Part shown: one piece after another, positions 43,490 to 55,153 of the stretch
How positions within the stretch are numbered: position 1 is the first letter of the stretch
Layout: every line of letters begins with the position of its first letter
Origin: Candidatus Rokuibacteriota bacterium
GTDB taxonomy: Bacteria > Methylomirabilota > Methylomirabilia > Rokubacteriales > CSP1-6
Direction: 5' to 3'
DNA: 64,000 nucleotides
NCBI GenBank assembly: GCA_016866775.1
Contig: VGLJ01000004.1
Coordinates: 62,001-126,000 of the forward strand
The notes under the pieces: model-generated
Databases searched by the model: none
Seen by the model: only the letters and a program-made list of their open reading frames with translations
Told to the model about the DNA's origin: nothing
Program-made: the position numbers and the translations under genes

Positions 43490-43691
43490 GGGCGACTCCT
43501 TTCGCGACGCTGAGATAGCGGCACGCGGGCGTGCTGCCGTCCCTTGCATCATCGGCCCGAATGCTCGAAGCATGAGCAGACGGAAAAAGTTTCTCTGGCG
43601 CTCATGCCCGGGCGCGGCGCGGCCGATACGCGTGGCGAGGGACCGCGTCTACCAGCAGCCAAACTGCGTGGTCCGGAAGGGTCAGAACGTC

Positions 43692-44405
43692 ATGGAACGA
43701 CATGCGCCGTCACCGATTCGCGCGCTCATGCCGTGCGCCGTCGCGCTGCTCCTCGTGGCCGGCGCCCCGGCGGGGCTGTCGGCGGGCCAGCTCGTCGGTG
43801 ACACGTCACCGAAGCTGAGCGGCTCGGCGCTGATCTCCGAGCTTCAGAAGGGCGGCTACGTCATCTACTTCCGTCCCGGGATCACCAGCGAGAGCGGCGA
43901 GAAGGACGTCTCGGACGCCGACCTCAGCGACTGCGTGCGCCAGCGCAATCTCTCGGACGCGGGCGTGGCCCAGACGAAGGAGATCGGCGGGGCGTTCAGG
44001 GCCCTGCGGATCCCCGTCGGCGACGTGTTCTCGAGCCCGTACTGCCGCTGCCTCGACACCGCGCGCCACATCTTCGGCAAGGGCACGCCGTCGAAGGCCC
44101 TGCACTTCGCCATTCACCTTCGCACGGCCGACCGCGGCAACGTGACCTCGCAGCTCCTCGATCTGCTCGCGACCGTGCCCGCGCAGGGCACGAACATCGG
44201 CCTCGTCTCGCACACCGCGAACCTCCAGGAAGCGGTCGGCGTGTGGCCCAAGCCGGAGGGCGTCGCGCACGTCTTCAAGCCGAAGGGCGACGGGACGTTC
44301 ACCTACGTGGGCGTCGTGCAGCCGGAAGTGTGGTCGGCGGAAGCGAAGAAGTCGGGCAGCGGCCAGGCCTCGCCCGGCTGGATGGACTGGCTCAAGCGCC
44401 GGTAG
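43692..44405 (+). CDS. Histidine phosphatase-like protein lacking the catalytic His
   Basis: A 237-residue exported protein (signal peptide to about residue 38, G-L-S-A-G). The histidine-phosphatase fold is clear from F-S-S-P-Y-C-R-C-L-D-T-A and L-V-S-H-T-A-N-L. The catalytic R-H-G, expected at residues 61-63 in Y-V-I-Y-F-R-H, reads R-P-G (codon CCC instead of CAC). It should not form the phospho-histidine. It may bind phospho-ligands as a sensor, or the base call may be wrong. It is first in the plus-strand operon, divergent by 202 bases from the cytochrome gene. Confidence 0.8.
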   Translation: MERHAPSPIRALMPCAVALLLVAGAPAGLSAGQLVGDTSPKLSGSALISELQKGGYVIYFRPGITSESGEKDVSDADLSDCVRQRNLSDAGVAQTKEIGGAFRALRIPVGDVFSSPYCRCLDTARHIFGKGTPSKALHFAIHLRTADRGNVTSQLLDLLATVPAQGTNIGLVSHTANLQEAVGVWPKPEGVAHVFKPKGDGTFTYVGVVQPEVWSAEAKKSGSGQASPGWMDWLKRR

Positions 44406-44427
44406 ACCAGACGAAAGGAGACCAGCG

Positions 44428-45488
44428 ATGAGGCTTCGCACGTCCGTGCTCGCTCTGTGTCTCGGTCTCGTCGCCGTCGGCGGCTGCAACGACGCGCAGC
44501 CCGAGGCGCCGAAAGTGTCGAAGCCGCCGACGAGCGCTCCGGTCGCGGCCACTCCGGTGGCGGTCGCTCCGGCCGCCGGGAAGGCCGGCGAGAACGAAGA
44601 CGGCGGGATGGCGCTTCCCGGGCAAACGACCGACAAGTATCGCAACTACGTCGCGCCGAGGCGCGAGCCGCGCGAGATGACCCTCGTGTCGGCGCCCGTC
44701 ACCGCGGCGCCCGTGATCGACGGGAAGGTGGAGGAGGGTGTCTGGGGCGGCGCGACGCCGATCACGACGCTCGACTTCTCGTCACAGCGCCCGATTACGC
44801 TGCGCTCGGTTCACACGAAGGACGAGGTCTTCTTCCTCGTGACGTTCCCGGAGGAGATCCCGCACGAGACGCACAAGACGTGGGTCTGGGACAAGAAGGA
44901 AGAGATCTATCGCGAGGGGATGGACCGCGAGGACGTCTTCATCTTCAAGTTCAGCATGTCTGGCAACACCGTGAACCTCCGGCTCCGCGAGCCCGAGCCG
45001 CACGTGGCCGACATCTGGTTCTGGAAGGCGCACCGGTCGAACCCCTCGGGCTACGCGGACGACAAGGGCCAGAGCATCTCCACGAAGCCGAGCCCCAGCG
45101 CGCGGAAGATCTCCACGCCACGTCACGGAACGCTCTACTTCGATCGCTACGGCGACGAAGGCAAGCCGCCCTGGAACAACCACATGTACTTCGAGCACAA
45201 GGGCGAGAAGGTCGATCAGTTCTCCCCCCGCCCGCCGTCGGGCAGCCGCGGCGACATCCGGGCGAAGGGCGTGTGGGCGAAGGGGCAGTGGACGATCGAG
45301 TTCGGCCGCAAGCTCAAGACCGGCCACGATGACGACGTCGCGTTCACGCCGGGCAACGTGTACCTCTTCGCGGTGAGCTGCTACGCGATGGCCATGGACA
45401 CGCCGCACCAGGAATGGTCGCGCCCGCTGTATCGCACGGGCGACGCGTTCGACAAGCTGTTCCTCAGCTTCGGGGCGAGGACGGCTCG

Positions 45489-45492
<4 letters not shown>
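44428..45492 (+). CDS. Ethylbenzene dehydrogenase-related lipoprotein
   Basis: A 354-residue lipoprotein: lipobox V-A-V-G-G-C with Cys20, a Pro/Ala-rich linker, then an ethylbenzene-dehydrogenase gamma-like heme-binding domain (about residues 85-350; [24 protein letters not shown] and [11 protein letters not shown]). It shares layout with the second half of the protein at 42008. No CxxCH is present, so heme, if bound, is non-covalent. It follows the phosphatase-like gene by 22 bases and overlaps the sensor kinase as ATGA, so it is a good candidate for the kinase input. Confidence 0.82.
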
Positions 45493-48391
<2,899 letters not shown>

Positions 48392-48393
48392 GG

Positions 48394-48909
48394 TCAGCCG
48401 ATCAGCCAGCCCGCCAATCCGCCGGCGGCGAGCAGGGCGACCGGATGAATCCGGGTCAGCGCTCCGAACAGGAGCGCGCCCGTGGCGATCGCGACCTGAG
48501 GCCAGCCCACGAGGGCGTCGCGACCGAGATCGAGCGCCGTCACCCCGAGCAGGCCGATGACGGCGGGTGTCGCGCCGGCGCCGAACGAGCGCAAGCCGCG
48601 ATGATCGACAAAGCGCGCGATCTGCCGTGCCACCGTCGTCGCGAGCATCCACGGCATCAGGAACGCGCCCAGCGTGGCGGCGAAGGCGCCCCTGATGCCG
48701 CTCACGTGGTAACCGACGAACGTCGCCACGCTCAGGATCGGACCCGGCGTGATGTAGCTGCACGCGACGGCCGAGGCGAATGTCGCCGGCGCGAGCCATC
48801 CCGTGTCCTCGACGGCCATCCGCTCGACCAGGGGCAGGGCAGCTTGACCGCCGCCGAAGGCCAGGAGGCTGACCAGCACGAAGCGGGCAAACAGCTCAGC
48901 GTGGACCAC
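48394..48909 (-). CDS. chrA: Short-chain chromate transporter, second subunit
   Basis: 171 residues, one CHR half-domain: L-L-A-F-G-G-G-Q-A-A-L-P-L-V-E-R-M and C-S-Y-I-T-P-G-P-I-L-S-V-A-T-F-V-G-Y. It starts with GTG inside the end of the gene at 48896, a 14-base overlap, so the two halves are made together and would pair in the membrane in opposite orientations. It converges on the sensor kinase with 2 bases between stops. Confidence 0.88.
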   Translation of the reverse strand: MVHAELFARFVLVSLLAFGGGQAALPLVERMAVEDTGWLAPATFASAVACSYITPGPILSVATFVGYHVSGIRGAFAATLGAFLMPWMLATTVARQIARFVDHRGLRSFGAGATPAVIGLLGVTALDLGRDALVGWPQVAIATGALLFGALTRIHPVALLAAGGLAGWLIG

Positions 48910-49444
48910 GACCGGTGTCCCGTACCACCAGGAACCCGATGAGTCCGGCGGTGGCGACCACCCACGGCGACGATCGTGGGAATGCGACGCCGACGACGAA
49001 CGCGCACAGCGCGACCGCGCGCGCGACGTGGCCGCTCAAGGCTTGGCGGGCGAGGCGCGCCATCGTCCCGAGCAGCAGCGCGGTCACGACGGCCACGATG
49101 CCGCGGCGGACCGACTCGAAGCCCGGAAAGTCCGAGGCCGCGGCGTAGCCGTAGGCGAGGAGGCCCATGGAGATCGCGGACGGCAGGACGAAGCTTGCCG
49201 TCGCGGTCGCCGAGCCGGTCCAGCCGCGGAGCCGCCAGCCGAGATAGCCGACGACCTGCACGACCGTCGAGCCGGGCAACGGCTTGGTATGGGTCAATGC
49301 GTCGGCGACGTCGCGGGCACTGACGACTCCCAGCCGCGTGACGAGCAACTTCTCGATCAGCGTCAACGCGACCCCTAGCCCACCGAACGAAAGCGTCCCG
49401 ATCTGAAGGAACGTCCAAGCGAGGCGAGGCAGAGACGTCGTCAT
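48896..49444 (-). CDS. chrA: Short-chain chromate transporter, first subunit
   Basis: 182 residues from ATG 49444 (M-T-T-S-L-P-R-L-A-W-T-F-L-Q-I-G-T-L-S-F-G-G-L-G). The half-domain motif K-P-L-P-G-S-T-V-V-Q-V-V-G-Y-L-G-W-R-L is present. It is the first gene of a split ChrA pair, while a full-length ChrA lies 9 kb away. Longer upstream start choices exist but lack family sequence. Confidence 0.88.
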   Translation of the reverse strand: MTTSLPRLAWTFLQIGTLSFGGLGVALTLIEKLLVTRLGVVSARDVADALTHTKPLPGSTVVQVVGYLGWRLRGWTGSATATASFVLPSAISMGLLAYGYAAASDFPGFESVRRGIVAVVTALLLGTMARLARQALSGHVARAVALCAFVVGVAFPRSSPWVVATAGLIGFLVVRDTGRGPR

Positions 49445-49473
49445 CACCCGGCGCTGACGGACGCGCGGGGCGG

Positions 49474-49483
49474 ATGCTAGCAT
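49474..49483. promoter_or_regulatory. Symmetric bidirectional -10 element (ChrA / amidohydrolase)
   Basis: ATGCTAGCAT is a perfect 10-base palindrome fitting A-N3-TA-N3-T, with TAGCAT on both strands. It lies 29 bases from the ChrA start and 68 bases from the amidohydrolase start, so both messages would have leaders. Confidence 0.45.
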
Positions 49484-49551
49484 ACGCGGGCTGCGATGAG
49501 ACTTCGCATCGACACTACGAGTTCCTGCCGAAGGGCCAGTGAGGTCCGACC

Positions 49552-50997
49552 ATGCGCACACTGATTCGGGGCGGGTGGGTCGTCGGGTTCGACGGGCGTA
49601 GCCACGAGCTGATCCCGAATGGCAGCGTCGTCTTCGACGACGATCGGATCGTGCACGTCGGGCGCGCGTTCGACGGCGCGGTCGATCGCACGATCGACGC
49701 CACGGGCAAGCTGGTCTCGCCCGGGTTCATCAACTGTCACCTCCATGCCGCGGTCAACGCCGGCCAGACCGTGTTCATCGCGGACGGCAAGGCGGACTAC
49801 TTCGGCAGCAACTTCATCGGCTACGTGGCGCCGCGCCGCGGCGCGCAGCCGCCGCGCACCATGGCCAACGCGGAGATCGGTGGCCGGTATGGCATGTGGT
49901 CCGCCGTGCGCGCGGGGGCCACGACGATCCTCGACGTCGGGACGATGCCCGGCGGTCCCGAAGCGTTCACGAAGCTCGTCGGCGATCTCGGCGTGCGCGC
50001 GTACCTCGGACCCGGCTTCCGCTCGGCGGAGTACGTGTTCGACGGCGACCGCGTCGTGTGGGAGTGGAACGAGGCGCAGGGGAAGGCCGGGCTCGCGCGC
50101 GCGATCGACTACGTCCGGAAGTTCGACGGCGCCTACGACGGCCGCATTCGCGCCATGATCTATCCCGGCCAGATGGACACGTGCACGGTCGACCTGCTTC
50201 GCGAGGCGCGGCGGGCCGCGGACGAGCTGGGCGTCCCCGTGCAGTTCCACACGGCCATGAACCAGCGCGAGTTCCACAAGATCCTCGAGCAGCACGGCAA
50301 GACGCCGATCCAGCTCCTGCACTCGATCGGCTTCCTCAAGGAGCGCACGGGCCTCGGTCACTGCGTTTTCCACAACGCGCACTCGTGGTGCCATTACCCC
50401 TATGGCGACGATCTGCAGATCCTCGCCGACACCGGCGCCACCGTGGTCCACGCGCCGTACAAGTACGCGAAGATGGGCATCACGTTCGAGTCCTTCGCGC
50501 GGTACCGCGCGCGCGGCATCAACATCGCGCTCGGCACCGACACGTATCCCCAGGACATCGTTCACGAGATGCGGTGGGCGGCGCTGATGTGCCGCATGGC
50601 CGACGAGAGCTTCATGGTCGGCAAGCCGCGCGACGTCTTCGACGCGGCGACGCTCGGCGGCGCGCGCCACCTCGGCCGCGACGACATCGGGCGCCTGGTC
50701 CCGGGCGCGAAGGCCGACATCATCGTCGTGGATCTGTTGAAGATGCACTACGGCGCCGTCCACGATCCGATCAAGGCGCTGGTGGAGTGTGGGAGCGGCA
50801 GCGACGTCGAGACCGTGATCGTCGACGGCCAGCCGCTGATCGAGGGCGGCACGGCCGTGCGCGTGGACGAAGCCGCGCTGCTCCGCGACGTCCAGGCGGA
50901 AGCCGAGCGGCTCTGGCACGCGGTCCCGCAGTGGCACTGGACCGGCAAGGGCGTCGACGAGGTCGTCCCACCTTCGTATCCGATCCGGGAGTCATGA
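49552..50997 (+). CDS. ATZ/TRZ-type metal-dependent amidohydrolase
   Basis: A 481-residue amidohydrolase of the chlorohydrolase/cytosine-deaminase-like group. The metal ligands are in F-I-N-C-H-L-H-A (H-x-H, about residue 64), V-Q-F-H-T-A-M-N-Q-R-E-F, C-V-F-H-N-A-H-S-W, and the catalytic Asp in A-L-G-T-D-T-Y-P-Q-D. The C-terminal G-A-K-A-D-I-I-V-V-D closes the small beta domain. It hydrolyses C-N or C-Cl bonds on a ring or amide; the substrate is open. It is followed by an SDR and an alcohol dehydrogenase on the same strand, suggesting a degradation path. Confidence 0.87.
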   Translation: MRTLIRGGWVVGFDGRSHELIPNGSVVFDDDRIVHVGRAFDGAVDRTIDATGKLVSPGFINCHLHAAVNAGQTVFIADGKADYFGSNFIGYVAPRRGAQPPRTMANAEIGGRYGMWSAVRAGATTILDVGTMPGGPEAFTKLVGDLGVRAYLGPGFRSAEYVFDGDRVVWEWNEAQGKAGLARAIDYVRKFDGAYDGRIRAMIYPGQMDTCTVDLLREARRAADELGVPVQFHTAMNQREFHKILEQHGKTPIQLLHSIGFLKERTGLGHCVFHNAHSWCHYPYGDDLQILADTGATVVHAPYKYAKMGITFESFARYRARGINIALGTDTYPQDIVHEMRWAALMCRMADESFMVGKPRDVFDAATLGGARHLGRDDIGRLVPGAKADIIVVDLLKMHYGAVHDPIKALVECGSGSDVETVIVDGQPLIEGGTAVRVDEAALLRDVQAEAERLWHAVPQWHWTGKGVDEVVPPSYPIRES

Positions 50998-51042
50998 CGA
51001 AGACGTGACGCTGAAGAAATCATCACTCGACGGGAGAGATCG

Positions 51043-51822
51043 ATGGGTTTGCTCGACGGCAAGGTCGCGATCATCACCGGCGCATCGAAGGGCATCGGCC
51101 GCGCGCTCAGCGTACGCTTCGCCCAGGAGGGCGCGGCCGTCGTCTGCACGGCGCGCTCGGCGGATCTCGTGAAGGAGACGGCGGCTCAGGTCACCAAGGC
51201 GGGCGGCAAGGCGATCGCGCTCGTCTGCGACGCCGCGGAGGAAGACCAGGTCCGCCGGATGGTCGCCGACGGCGTGAAGGCGTTCGGCAAGATCACCACG
51301 CTCGTCAACAACGCGGGCGACGGCGGTCCGACGAAGAAGGTCGAGGAGTACACGATGGAGGACTGGCGCTACACCGTCGACTCGTGCTTGACCAGCTCGT
51401 ATCTCTGCACGCGCTTCGTCGTGCCGGAGATGCGCAAGGCGGGCGGCGGATCGATCGTGAACATCTCCTCGGGTGCCGGGCGTCGCGGCCTGCCGTATCG
51501 CATCGGCTACTGCGCGTCGAAGGCGGGGCAGGTGGGGATGACGTACGGCATGGCGCTGGAGCTCGCGCCCACGATTCGCGTCAACTGCGTCGCGCCCGGC
51601 GCGGTCGAGGGCGACCGCATCGACCGCGTGATCGCGGGCCAGGCCGAGGTGCGCGGGATCTCGCCCGAGCAGATGCGCACGGCGATGATCGAGCGCAACC
51701 CGCTCAAGCGCTTCGTCACGGCCGACGACATCGTCGACGCGACGGTGTTCTTCTGCAGCGACATGGCGAAGAGCATCTCGGGCCAGGTCCTCGCCGTGAA
51801 CGCCGGCGAGCCCGCGGGTTAA
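51043..51822 (+). CDS. Short-chain dehydrogenase/reductase
   Basis: A 259-residue SDR. Cofactor motif T-G-A-S-K-G-I-G, then N-N-A-G, active Ser in N-I-S-S-G-A-G and Y-C-A-S-K. Cys-Thr-Ala-Arg after strand two (V-C-T-A-R-S) suggests NADP. A GGGAGA site lies before ATG 51043. It is spaced 4 bases from the alcohol dehydrogenase, so they are co-transcribed. Confidence 0.87.
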   Translation: MGLLDGKVAIITGASKGIGRALSVRFAQEGAAVVCTARSADLVKETAAQVTKAGGKAIALVCDAAEEDQVRRMVADGVKAFGKITTLVNNAGDGGPTKKVEEYTMEDWRYTVDSCLTSSYLCTRFVVPEMRKAGGGSIVNISSGAGRRGLPYRIGYCASKAGQVGMTYGMALELAPTIRVNCVAPGAVEGDRIDRVIAGQAEVRGISPEQMRTAMIERNPLKRFVTADDIVDATVFFCSDMAKSISGQVLAVNAGEPAG

Positions 51823-51826
51823 AGGG

Positions 51827-52918
51827 ATGAAAGCCGCCGTCTTCCGGAAGGTGCACGCGCCCCTGACGATCGAGGACGTCGACGTCGACAAGCCGTGGCG
51901 ACGCGAAGTCGTCGTGCGCACGGTGGCCACAGGTGTCTGCCACAGCGACCTGCACGTCGTCGATGGCCTTGGCAGGTACGCGCTCGACCGGCCGTTCGTG
52001 CTCGGTCACGAAGGCGCGGGGGTCGTCGAAGCGGTCGGCGCCGACGTCGCGACGGTGCGACCCGGTGATCACGTCGTCGCGTGTCTCTCCGGCTTCTGCG
52101 GAACCTGCGAGCAATGTCTGTCGGGCCATCCGAACCTGTGCGTCGGCGGCGTCGTCACGCGTCCGGATCGCGAGGCCCCGCGGATCTCGCAGCGCGGCGA
52201 GCCGTTCCGGCAGTTCGCGGGCATCGGAAGCTACGCCGAGCGGATGCTCCTGCACGAGAACTCCGTGGTGAAGATCGACCAGGACCTGCCGCTCGACCGT
52301 GCCGCGCTCGTCGGGTGCGGCGTGCTCACCGGCGTCGGCGCGGCGCTGCGCAGCTCCGGGCTCGAGGCGGGACAGACCGTCGCGGTGTTCGGCTGCGGCG
52401 GCGTCGGGCTCTCGATCGTCCAGGGCGCGCGCATCGGCGGCGCGCGGCGGATCATCGGCGTCGATCAATTCGACGGCAAGCTCGAGATGGCCAGGCGCGT
52501 CGGCGCGACGGACGTGGTGAACAGCGTCAAGGACGATCCGGTCGCGGCGATCCGCGCGCTCACCGGCGGCGCGGGCGTCGATCACGCGTTCGAGGCGGTC
52601 GGCAACACCACGCTCGTGCGCCAGGCGATCGAGAGCCTCGCGATCCGCGGCACGGCGACGATCGTGGGCGTCCTGCCGCCGGACGCGACGATCGAGTTCC
52701 CGTGGATGGCGATCCGGCCGGAGTGCAAGGTGCAGACGTCGCGCATGGGCTCGAACCGCTTCCGCACCGACATCCCGCGCTACCTCGACTTCTACCGGCA
52801 GGGCCGCCTGCTGCTCGACGAGATGGTGACGCGCCGCGGCCGCCTCGACGACATCAACGACGCCTTCCGCGCGATGAAGGCCGGCGAGGTCGCCCGCACG
52901 GTCCTGACGTTCGACTGA
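51827..52918 (+). CDS. Zinc-dependent alcohol dehydrogenase
   Basis: A 363-residue medium-chain dehydrogenase. Catalytic zinc: Cys38 in G-V-C-H-S-D, His61 and Glu62 in G-H-E-G-A-G. Structural zinc: four cysteines in S-G-F-C-G-T-C-E-Q-C-L-S-G-H-P-N-L-C. The cofactor motif is G-C-G-G-V-G-L-S and the residue after strand two is Asp (G-V-D-Q-F), so NAD is likely. It resembles the class III-like group. The start follows AAAGGG in the previous stop region. Two hairpins follow its stop. Confidence 0.9.
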   Translation: MKAAVFRKVHAPLTIEDVDVDKPWRREVVVRTVATGVCHSDLHVVDGLGRYALDRPFVLGHEGAGVVEAVGADVATVRPGDHVVACLSGFCGTCEQCLSGHPNLCVGGVVTRPDREAPRISQRGEPFRQFAGIGSYAERMLLHENSVVKIDQDLPLDRAALVGCGVLTGVGAALRSSGLEAGQTVAVFGCGGVGLSIVQGARIGGARRIIGVDQFDGKLEMARRVGATDVVNSVKDDPVAAIRALTGGAGVDHAFEAVGNTTLVRQAIESLAIRGTATIVGVLPPDATIEFPWMAIRPECKVQTSRMGSNRFRTDIPRYLDFYRQGRLLLDEMVTRRGRLDDINDAFRAMKAGEVARTVLTFD

Positions 52919-52925
52919 TTGACAT

Positions 52926-52948
52926 GGGGGATCCGAGACGGATCCCCC
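52926..52948. terminator. Perfect 10-bp hairpin after alcohol dehydrogenase
   Basis: GGGGGATCCG pairs with CGGATCCCCC around AGA, 8 bases after the stop. It is the second palindrome of the dispersed element and can serve both converging genes. Confidence 0.7.
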
Positions 52949-52996
52949 AAGCCCCCTCCGCTGCGGGCTCGGAGTGAATCCGAGCCCTCCGCGAGT
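52926..52996 (-). repeat. Dispersed palindromic element, copy 2
   Basis: Read on the minus strand it begins GGCACTCGCGGAGGG, then hairpin GGGCTCGGA / TCCGAGCCC (52965-52973 with 52979-52987), G-C-A-G-C-G, G-G-G-G-G-C-T-T and the GGATCCGTCTCGGATCC palindrome. Compared with copy 1 at 33756, the stem changes C to T on one arm and G to A on the other, keeping the pair. It begins shortly after the cupin stop, in the cupin's direction, as copy 1 does after the CMD gene. Confidence 0.65.
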
Positions 52997-53006
52997 GCCG
53001 AAGGCC

Positions 53007-53372
53007 TCAAGTTAAAGGGACGATCGCGGAGAGTCGGGGCTCGGTGCCCACCACGCGCGTGACGTGGCCCTGGCCGGTGAGATCTTCCGCGAGCACGATG
53101 TCGCCGGGACCGACGCGCGCCACCGTGCCGTCGCCCACCTCGATCTCCGCGGCGCCCGAGAGCGTGATCGAATACTGCCGGCGCGGCGCGCAGTGCCAGT
53201 GGAGGACGTAGCCCGGCGGGAACACCCGGAACGCGATGCCCGTTGCGCTCTGCATCGGCGTGCCTTCACCGTACGAGCCCTCGACGTCCTTGAACGGCTT
53301 CAGGTCCATCGGCTCCTCGGCGATGTGCGATTTCCCGTCGGCTCCGCTGTACACGCGAAAGATCTTGGGCAT
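53007..53372 (-). CDS. Small cupin protein, paralogue of the 23.8 kb cupin
   Basis: 121 residues, starting M-P-K-I-F-R-V-Y-S-G-A-D-G-K-S-H-I. The cupin core is Y-V-L-H-W-H-C-A-P-R-R-Q-Y-S-I-T-L-S-G-A-A-E-I with G-P-G-D-I-V-L-A-E-D-L-T-G-Q-G-H-V-T-R. It shares these blocks with the cupin at 23787. As there, a Uma2-family gene lies next to it. A ribosome site CCGGAGAG precedes the start. Confidence 0.8.
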   Translation of the reverse strand: MPKIFRVYSGADGKSHIAEEPMDLKPFKDVEGSYGEGTPMQSATGIAFRVFPPGYVLHWHCAPRRQYSITLSGAAEIEVGDGTVARVGPGDIVLAEDLTGQGHVTRVVGTEPRLSAIVPLT

Positions 53373-53397
53373 GTCGCTCTCCGGTCAGGTGGATGGT

Positions 53398-53846
53398 CTA
53401 GGGAAGCAGGTCGGCGACGGCGATGACCGCCGCCGGCGCGGCGAGCGGCGAGGCCGTCGCGCTTTCTCTCAGGGAGCGAACGCTTGCGTAGCTCCATCCG
53501 AAACGCGCGGATGGCGAGGCGACCGGCTCGCGGTACACCTCGAGGACGCGTCGCTGCAGGTTGACGATCCAGCAATCCTCGAGCGCCGCTCGGGCATAAA
53601 GGCTCCCCTTGTAACGGCGATCGCGACGGCGTCTTGCACCCGGATGACCCATCCCGGCCCGAACGCCGCACGGAGCGCTTCCGCGGTCAAGCCGACAGCG
53701 GTCGAGTGCGGACTGCCCTTTGGCTCCGCGACGATCATCTGCCCGCCGATGAGCTCGATCCGCTCGTCCGGCTTGATGACGCCGAGCTCGATCAGCCGGT
53801 CGTATTCCTTGCGCGTCCAGTGCCGGTAGGCGAGTTGGGTCGCCAT
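53398..53846 (-). pseudogene. Uma2-family gene with core deletion
   Basis: Start M-A-T-Q-L-A-Y-R-H-W-T-R-K-E-Y-D-R-L-I-E-L-G-V, then R-I-E-L-I-G-G-Q-M-I-V-A-E-P-K-G and W-V-I-R-V-Q-D-A. In relatives about 45 residues follow with the catalytic Asp and Glu-x-Lys. Here they are missing and a shifted frame joins directly to D-R-R-Y-K-G-S-L-Y-A-R-A-A-L-E-D-C-W-I-V-N-L and the normal end. The nuclease must be inactive. Its start is preceded by TACGAT with seven bases between, a leaderless arrangement. Confidence 0.75.
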
Positions 53847-53853
53847 CGGCGGG

Positions 53854-53863
53854 ATCGTACGGT
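53854..53863. promoter_or_regulatory. Symmetric bidirectional -10 element (Uma2 / thioesterase)
   Basis: ATCGTACGGT fits A-N3-TA-N3-T. The minus hexamer TACGAT ends seven bases before the Uma2 ATG at 53846; the plus hexamer TACGGT points toward the truncated thioesterase. Confidence 0.4.
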
Positions 53864-53945
53864 CGGCGCGAACAGCGGTCAATGTCCGAGATCGGATACG
53901 GTACGCTAGCGCATTACCTCGCGGGGCCGTGTTGCTCAGTACCGC

Positions 53946-54284
53946 ATGGCCGAGCGGCCCGGATGGATGCGAGGCCGGCCGAGCGGGGACCCGACCATGA
54001 GCTTCTGGATCCGCTTCAAGGACGGCCGCGCGCCGGACCCGATCGCGCTCGTCGCGATCGTCGATGCCGCGTATCCCGCGATCCTCGAGATCGGCGAGCC
54101 CACGTCGTCCACGATCGAGCTCACCGTGCACGTGCGCGCGCGGCCGGCGCCGGGCTGGCTCGCGTGCCGCGTCGTGACCCGGCACGTGATCGGCGGCTAC
54201 CACGAGGAGGATTTCGAGATCTGGGACGCCGACGGTAAGCTCGTCGCGCAATCGCGACAGCTGGGGCTGCTCGCGCCGGGCTAG
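53946..54284 (+). pseudogene. Acyl-CoA thioesterase, C-terminal domain only
   Basis: 112 residues. The end (R-P-A-P-G-W-L-A-C-R-V-V-T-R-H-V, I-G-G-Y-H-E-E-D-F-E-I-W-D, G-K-L-V-A-Q-S-R-Q-L) is the second hot-dog domain of TesB-like thioesterases. Family members are about 260 residues; the first domain is absent. In-frame sequence upstream is open only to a TAG at 53907. The start ATG 53946 or a later ATG is possible. It may be a fragment, or a short active protein that pairs with itself. The SDR gene follows by 11 bases. Confidence 0.55.
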
Positions 54285-54295
54285 GAGGCACCTGC

Positions 54296-55153
54296 ATGGC
54301 CGTCGTCCTCGTCACCGGGAGCAGCAGCGGCATCGGGCTCGCGACCGCGCTGCACTTCGCGCGCGCGGGCCATGACGTCTACGCCGGTGTCCGCGCTCCG
54401 AGCGCCGCCACCGAGCTCGCGGCGGCCGTCGACGCCGAGAAGCCGCGGGTGCGGATCGTCACGCTCGACGTGGACGACGACGCGTCGGTGGCGCGGGCCG
54501 CGCGCGCGGTCCTCGACGGCAGCGGCCGGATCGACGTGCTGGTCAACAACGCGGGCATCGGCGGCGGCGGACCGATCGCCGACGTGCCCGTCGACTTCGC
54601 GAAGGCCATGTTCGAGACGAACTACTTCGGGGCCATCCGGATGACGCAGGCCGTGCTGCCGGCGATGCGCGCGCAGCGCGGCGGCGCCATCGTCAACGTG
54701 AGCTCGGTGTGGGGCCGCGTGGCGGTCGCGGGCCACGGCCACTACTGCGCGGCGAAGCACGCGCTCGAAGCGGCGAGCGAAGCGCTCGCGCAGGAAGTCT
54801 TCGCGCTCGGGATCCGCGTGGCGATCGTCGAGCCGGGCGTGGTCATCACGCCGATCTTCAAGAAGGCGCGGCGCTTCACCGACCCCGCGTCACCCTACGC
54901 GGTGCACGTCCGAAGGCTCCTGCTCCTCTATCAGCTCGTGAAGACGCCGAGCCAGCCCGAGGACGCCGCGCGGGTGATCCACGACGCGGCGCTCGGGGAT
55001 GCGCCGAAGCTGCGCCACGTCGTCGGTGAGGACGCGCGCAAGGTGCTGAGCGGGCGCACCCGCGTCAGCGACGAGGAGTACGTCGCCACCGGCGGCGAGA
55101 TGACGGACGCGGACTTCGTCGATCTCAACCGCCGGCGGTACGGGTTCGACTAG
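54296..55153 (+). CDS. Short-chain dehydrogenase/reductase, classical type
   Basis: A 285-residue SDR: T-G-S-S-S-G-I-G, N-N-A-G-I-G, active Ser in N-V-S-S-V-W-G, Y-C-A-A-K. Arg after strand two (A-G-V-R-A) suggests NADP. The long C-terminal region (F-K-K-A-R-R-F-T-D, Y-V-A-T-G-G) is typical of 17-beta-hydroxysteroid dehydrogenase-like members. An AGGAGG site precedes ATG 54296. Its stop shares CTAG with the convergent flavin reductase. Confidence 0.87.
   Translation: MAVVLVTGSSSGIGLATALHFARAGHDVYAGVRAPSAATELAAAVDAEKPRVRIVTLDVDDDASVARAARAVLDGSGRIDVLVNNAGIGGGGPIADVPVDFAKAMFETNYFGAIRMTQAVLPAMRAQRGGAIVNVSSVWGRVAVAGHGHYCAAKHALEAASEALAQEVFALGIRVAIVEPGVVITPIFKKARRFTDPASPYAVHVRRLLLLYQLVKTPSQPEDAARVIHDAALGDAPKLRHVVGEDARKVLSGRTRVSDEEYVATGGEMTDADFVDLNRRRYGFD

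Noticed and set aside
43490-43691. Inverted repeat near ATGCTcgaAGCAT as an operator between the divergent signalling operons
   Set aside because: Arms of five bases only and no second copy; too weak to call.
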